Shown one piece after another: positions 5,164-8,322 of a DNA stretch of 8,322 nucleotides. The stretch's first letter is position 1. Every line of letters starts with the position of its first letter. The position numbers and the translations under genes are program-made. This DNA comes from Aliarcobacter butzleri (GTDB lineage: Bacteria > Campylobacterota > Campylobacteria > Campylobacterales > Arcobacteraceae), in NCBI GenBank assembly GCA_012522985.1, contig JAAYJJ010000077.1, positions 1 to 8,322 of the forward strand, given 5' to 3'. The notes under the pieces are model-generated. The model searched no databases. It had not been told where the DNA came from and worked only from the letters and a program-made list of their open reading frames with translations.

Positions 5164-6260
5164 TGCTTTTTTTTAAAGTATCCGCTTTTTATTTTTTTTA
5201 CTTTGCTACTATTGGTGTATATATAATATTTTTACCAAAGGTCTTACAAAATCTCTCATATACGCCATATGAGATAGGTATAATCTTCGCTCTTGCACCT
5301 TTGATGAGATTTTTGACTCCATTTTTGTTTTTAAAGCATATTAAACTAAATCAAAACTCTTTTAAAATAGCCCTATTTGTAATATTTATAACTGCATCTC
5401 TTTTTTATATAACTATTTATGATTTTTATCTCTTTTTAATAACAAATGCCATACTTGGAGCAGCTTTAAGCTTGATATTACCCTATATTGAGATAATTGC
5501 ACTAAAAAATATAGGCAAAGAGAGATATGGTAAATCAAGACTTTTTGGCTCTATTGGATTTATGGCTATAGCACTTATACTTGCAAGGCTTCTTGATGAT
5601 TCTATCATAGCTTTACACTTTTATTTGATACTTTCTATACTTACTATTGCCTCATCTTTAATACTTTTGAAGTATGATGAAAATGAAGAGATTAGCTCAA
5701 GTAGTGATGATAGCTTTTCTATAGTTAAATATTTTGCTTTTTGGGTAAGTCTATTTTTTATGCAAGTTAGCTTTGGTGGCTTTTATAACTTTTTTACTAT
5801 ATATACTACTGATAGTGGTATATCTTTAGAAATGGCTAGTTTTTTATGGAGTTTTGGAGTACTTTGTGAGATAATAATGCTATATTTTCAAGGTGGACTT
5901 TTAAAGAAAAATATACTTTTACTTATAAAAATATCTATATTTTTAACTATTATTAGATGGCTATTAGTATATTTATATCCAGATCATTTAACTGTGCTTT
6001 TTATCTCTCAAAGTATTCATGCTTTTAGTTTTGGGCTATATCATAGTGCTATCATAGTTTATCTATATAGTATGTATAGCAATAAAAAACTAGCTCAACA
6101 GTTTATGTTTGGCATAGCTTATGGTTTGGGTGGTTTTGTAGGTGCTTTTGTTGCAGGAGTGCTATATGGAGAGTATCTCTTCTTATATAGTGCTTTATTT
6201 GCACTATTTGCTTTTATAGCACTTTTGATGCATAAAAAACCTATTTCAAGCTCTATTTAG
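5163..6260 (+). CDS. MFS transporter (HcaT / MFS_1-like family)
   Basis: A 365-residue, strongly hydrophobic protein with about 11-12 membrane segments. A charged central loop KYDENEEISSSSDDSFS (170-186) divides two six-helix halves, as in the major facilitator superfamily. YGKSRLFGSIGFM (122-134) matches the YGRxRLWGSxGF signature of the HcaT/phenylpropionate-permease-like branch. N-terminal YFATIGVYIIFLPKVLQ (13-29) also fits this branch, whose members often begin with a helix and little cytoplasmic lead. Substrates of most members are unknown; the name HcaT should not be taken as substrate evidence. The ATG overlaps the RDD stop by one base and lacks its own strong ribosome site, so translation is probably coupled. 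The gene ends the operon, its stop interlocking with that of yaaA on the other strand. Confidence 0.85.
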   Translation: MLFFKVSAFYFFYFATIGVYIIFLPKVLQNLSYTPYEIGIIFALAPLMRFLTPFLFLKHIKLNQNSFKIALFVIFITASLFYITIYDFYLFLITNAILGAALSLILPYIEIIALKNIGKERYGKSRLFGSIGFMAIALILARLLDDSIIALHFYLILSILTIASSLILLKYDENEEISSSSDDSFSIVKYFAFWVSLFFMQVSFGGFYNFFTIYTTDSGISLEMASFLWSFGVLCEIIMLYFQGGLLKKNILLLIKISIFLTIIRWLLVYLYPDHLTVLFISQSIHAFSFGLYHSAIIVYLYSMYSNKKLAQQFMFGIAYGLGGFVGAFVAGVLYGEYLFLYSALFALFAFIALLMHKKPISSSI

Positions 6261-6997
6261 ACTATATTATAGATAATCTCTGTTTTGTTTTTTTGTTTTA
6301 AAATCTCTTTTATTGATAGATTTTCTATAGATAGATCCATAAGCTCATCTATTGATTTAATACTGTTTATAGCTAACTCTTTTAAAACTATACCTCTATA
6401 TGCCTTTGCCCAGTGGCTTACTACCTTGCCATCTTTGATAAACTTCATAGTAATATATGGCTTTTTGATACTATAAAACTTCTCATAAAATCCAGCTCTT
6501 AAGTCTAAAATATCATCACTATCTAAAAACTTATCAAGAAAAGATGAAAAGTGTTCATTATAAAACCTATCAATTTTAAAATTACCAAGTTTTGCATTTT
6601 GTTGCAACTTATAATCAGGCAATCCTATATCTCCAGCTAAGATAGGTCCAAAAAGGTTTGAAAAGATTATAGTATTTTTATCTATATATTCTTGAGCTTT
6701 TTTATCTAAGCTAGGATAGGTTATATAATCATATGCTACACCATCATATCGCAAAATTGCTTTTTGTAGCTCTTTAGAAAATATATCTATCTTATAATAC
6801 TCTATAATATCCTCTTTTTTTGTACCAAAAATAGTTTCTAATTCTTTATTTGTAGCCTTTTTTATATACTCTTGATAATAATTGATTACTTCAAGTCTTT
6901 TTTCAAAAAGCTCTGGAAAAATAAAACTATTTTTATCTATTTGTATTTTTTTACCACCTTTGTGTTTAGTTTCACTTGGTGAAAATAAAATCTTCAT
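6257..6997 (-). CDS. yaaA: YaaA-family (DUF328) protein, putative peroxide-stress protein
   Basis: The protein has 246 residues. The N-terminus MKILFSPSETK corresponds to the MLILISPAKTL start of E. coli YaaA. Further matches are YDGVAYDYI (84-92), SNLFGPILAGDIGLPDYKLQ (113-132) for the family's SGLYGVLRPLD region, and AKAYRG (197-202) for the AKKARG box. In E. coli, YaaA is induced by OxyR during hydrogen peroxide stress and limits free iron; this role is inferred here, since the sequence is fairly divergent. GGAG (7007-7004) lies 6 bases before the ATG. The 3' end shares four bases with the MFS gene (TTAG holds both stops). It is divergent from sixA across 35 bases. Confidence 0.8.
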   Translation of the reverse strand: MKILFSPSETKHKGGKKIQIDKNSFIFPELFEKRLEVINYYQEYIKKATNKELETIFGTKKEDIIEYYKIDIFSKELQKAILRYDGVAYDYITYPSLDKKAQEYIDKNTIIFSNLFGPILAGDIGLPDYKLQQNAKLGNFKIDRFYNEHFSSFLDKFLDSDDILDLRAGFYEKFYSIKKPYITMKFIKDGKVVSHWAKAYRGIVLKELAINSIKSIDELMDLSIENLSIKEILKQKNKTEIIYNIV

Positions 6998-7003
6998 TGC
7001 CTA

Positions 7004-7007
7004 CTCC
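7004..7007 (-). promoter_or_regulatory. Shine-Dalgarno site of yaaA
   Basis: GGAG on the minus strand lies 6 bases upstream of the ATG at 6997, which supports that start. The sixA side of the same short intergenic region has no comparable site. Confidence 0.6.
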
Positions 7008-7020
7008 ATATAAAATATGA

Positions 7021-7030
7021 TATAATTATA
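7021..7030. promoter_or_regulatory. Palindromic TATAATTATA, a shared divergent -10 element for yaaA and sixA
   Basis: The 10-base perfect palindrome reads TATAAT in both directions. On the plus strand, TATAAT at 7021-7026 would start transcription at about 7033, which is the first base of the sixA ATG. On the minus strand, TATAAT at 7030-7025 would start near 7018 and leave about 20 bases of yaaA leader with its GGAG site. Only 35 bases separate the two start codons, so overlapping promoters are unavoidable unless promoters lie inside the genes. A competing plus-strand element, TATAAA, is at 7009-7014. Confidence 0.5.
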
Positions 7031-7032
7031 CT

Positions 7033-7536
7033 ATGAAAAAGCTATATTTAATAAGACACTCCAAATCAAGCTGGGATGATATAAGTCTTGATGATTTTGA
7101 TAGGCCACTAAATAGTCGTGGCAAAAAAGATAGATATACTATGGCAAAATTTTTAAAAGAAAACTCAATACATCCAGATATTGTACTTTGTAGTCCATCA
7201 CTTAGAACAAAAAAGAGTCTAAAAGCATATCAAGAGATTTTAGATTTTGATGATAGTAGAGTAGTATTTGATAAATCACTATATGAAAGTAGCAAACAAG
7301 AGCTATTAAATGCTATCAAAAACCTTGATAACAGATATAATAGTATGTTTTTAATTGCACATAATCCTAGTATGAACTTGCTTGTTGATTATCTTCTAAA
7401 TGGTTTTTATGAAAATATCCCAACAAGCGGTATAGTAGCTATTGAGGCAAATATTACAAATTGGAGTATGTTAAATAATACAAACTGTAGTATGTCTTTT
7501 TTTACATATCCTAAAAAAATTGCTTATTTAGGTTAA
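7033..7536 (+). CDS. sixA: SixA-type histidine phosphatase family protein
   Basis: A 167-residue protein of the histidine phosphatase (phosphoglycerate-mutase-like) superfamily in its short SixA form. The catalytic motif LIRHSKSSW (6-14) has Arg8 and the nucleophile His9. CSPSLRTKKS (53-62) supplies Arg58, Glu85 is the likely acid, and LIAHNPSM (107-114) supplies the second His110. SixA in E. coli dephosphorylates phosphohistidine on the NPr protein of the nitrogen phosphotransferase system, but close homologues act on other phosphorylated proteins or small molecules, so the substrate is open. The ATG at 7033 has no Shine-Dalgarno sequence and lies 7 bases past a TATAAT, so the mRNA may be leaderless. 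The 3' end overlaps the mechanosensitive channel gene by 26 bases. Confidence 0.85.
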   Translation: MKKLYLIRHSKSSWDDISLDDFDRPLNSRGKKDRYTMAKFLKENSIHPDIVLCSPSLRTKKSLKAYQEILDFDDSRVVFDKSLYESSKQELLNAIKNLDNRYNSMFLIAHNPSMNLLVDYLLNGFYENIPTSGIVAIEANITNWSMLNNTNCSMSFFTYPKKIAYLG

Positions 7537-8305
7537 TATCTATTTGCTGATATGGTATAGTAATACTATATTTATCAAACTCTAGTTTAACTCGCTCTAA
7601 CATATCAAACCTAAAAGAGGAAAAATCACTATTTTTAACCCAAGCTCTAACAACAAAATCAACACTAGAACTAGCAAGTTCTCCAACAGCTACCAAAGCC
7701 TTTGGTTCATCAAGTACCCTACTATCAGATAAAAGAAGATTATTTAAAATCTCTTTTACCTTTTTGATATCGCTATCATAACTTACTTGAAAAACAAAAT
7801 CACATCTTCTAAACTCTTTTAGTGTATAGTTTGTAATAGATCCATTTGTGATTTTAGAGTTTGGTATAATAATCACTTTATTATCAGGAGTTTTTAACAT
7901 AGTATGAAATATTAAAATCTCCTCTATTACACCATATTCACCAGCACATAAAACTGTATCTCCTACTTTAAAAGGGCGAAATAGTATGATCATAATACCA
8001 GCACCTACGTTGGATAGTGAGTCTTTAAAAGCTAATGCTATAGCAATACCAACAGTTCCAAAAACTGTAACAAAAGAGGTTGTTTCTACACCTATATGAG
8101 TTAAAGATGTTAAAGCAATAGCAACCAAAGAGATAGCAAAAAGCATATTTTCAATAAATTTTACCAATGTTATATCAACTTTTGCTCTTAACATAATTTT
8201 TACCAAAATCTTAATAAAATATTTTGCTATAATTTTACCAATAAAAAATATTGCTATAGCAACAATAACATTTAAAAAATTTGCTGATATAAAATCTACT
8301 ATCAA
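7511..8305 (-). CDS. mscS: MscS-family small-conductance mechanosensitive channel
   Basis: The protein has 264 residues from a TTG start. Three membrane segments (about 10-34, 50-69 and 78-108) precede a cytoplasmic beta domain. The third, pore-lining helix shows the Gly/Ala pattern FGTVGIAIALAFKDSLSNV (82-100), then GAGIMIILFRPFKVGD (101-116), and later TPDNKVIIIPNSKITNG (139-155), all closely parallel to E. coli MscS. MscS opens under membrane tension to release solutes on osmotic downshock. The protein is a little shorter than E. coli MscS (286), mainly at the N-terminus. The TTG at 8305 follows AAAGGA (8316-8311) by 5 bases, which favours it as the start. The frame is open to the window edge, so an upstream start cannot be excluded. 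Tail-to-tail overlap with sixA. Confidence 0.92.
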   Translation of the reverse strand: MIVDFISANFLNVIVAIAIFFIGKIIAKYFIKILVKIMLRAKVDITLVKFIENMLFAISLVAIALTSLTHIGVETTSFVTVFGTVGIAIALAFKDSLSNVGAGIMIILFRPFKVGDTVLCAGEYGVIEEILIFHTMLKTPDNKVIIIPNSKITNGSITNYTLKEFRRCDFVFQVSYDSDIKKVKEILNNLLLSDSRVLDEPKALVAVGELASSSVDFVVRAWVKNSDFSSFRFDMLERVKLEFDKYSITIPYQQIDINLNKQFF

Positions 8306-8310
8306 ATCTA

Positions 8311-8316
8311 TCCTTT
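8311..8316 (-). promoter_or_regulatory. Shine-Dalgarno site supporting a TTG start for mscS
   Basis: AAAGGA on the minus strand, 5 bases before TTG (8305-8303). The first ATG in the frame comes only at residue 38, inside the conserved membrane part, so TTG with this site is the best start inside the window. Confidence 0.6.
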
Positions 8317-8322
8317 TATAGG

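Noticed and set aside
2201..6260. A new defence or secretion system in the six-gene run
   Set aside because: Each gene has a recognisable family, three are housekeeping, and no nuclease, ATPase or toxin-like component is present.

Overview
The window looks like a stretch of ordinary chromosome from an AT-rich member of the Campylobacterota (Epsilonproteobacteria). GC is roughly 30% by eye, and codon use is dominated by AAA, ATA, TTA and AGA. Two things point to this group: the secG / frr / pyrE gene order, and a Bax-inhibitor-type membrane protein that starts with the N-terminal style I associate with it. The genus cannot be fixed from the sequence. I see no mobile element, CRISPR array, tRNA, rRNA or sign of recent transfer.

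Layout. (1) Positions 1-66 hold the N-terminus of a gene that leaves the window leftward on the minus strand. It has a strong Shine-Dalgarno sequence, a GTG start and a secretion-signal-like sequence. (2) Positions 67-359 are a divergent, very AT-rich intergenic region with three perfect short inverted repeats (two of them overlapping) and candidate promoters. (3) Positions 360-1458 carry a Bax inhibitor-1 family membrane protein followed, with an 8-base overlap, by a stand-alone ThiD2 (HMP-phosphate kinase, thiamine synthesis). (4) Positions 1410-2108, on the minus strand, encode a BioC-like malonyl-ACP O-methyltransferase (biotin synthesis), whose 3' end overlaps thiD2 by 49 bases. (5) Positions 2201-6260 are one tightly packed six-gene plus-strand run: secG, a secreted polysaccharide deacetylase, frr, pyrE, an RDD membrane protein and an MFS transporter. 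The gaps are 8, 10, 3, -1 and -1 bases, so it is very probably one operon. (6) Positions 6257-6997, minus strand, encode a YaaA-family protein. It is divergent from a SixA-type histidine phosphatase (7033-7536) across only 35 bases that contain a palindromic TATAATTATA. (7) Positions 7511-8305, minus strand, encode an MscS-family mechanosensitive channel with a TTG start.

How the genes fit together. The central operon mixes envelope functions (the Sec translocon subunit SecG, the deacetylase, the RDD protein and the transporter) with translation (ribosome recycling factor) and pyrimidine synthesis (orotate phosphoribosyltransferase). The flanking genes serve cofactor synthesis and probably stress or envelope homeostasis. 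All three convergent junctions have overlapping coding 3' ends (49, 4 and 26 bases), so no intergenic terminator can exist there.

I did not find a convincing new multi-gene system. The observations most worth a second look are the structured divergent intergenic region with the unseen secreted gene at the left edge, the monofunctional ThiD2 with its internal repeat, the deacetylase inserted between secG and frr, the symmetric promoter between yaaA and sixA with a possibly leaderless sixA mRNA, and the overlapping convergent ends.
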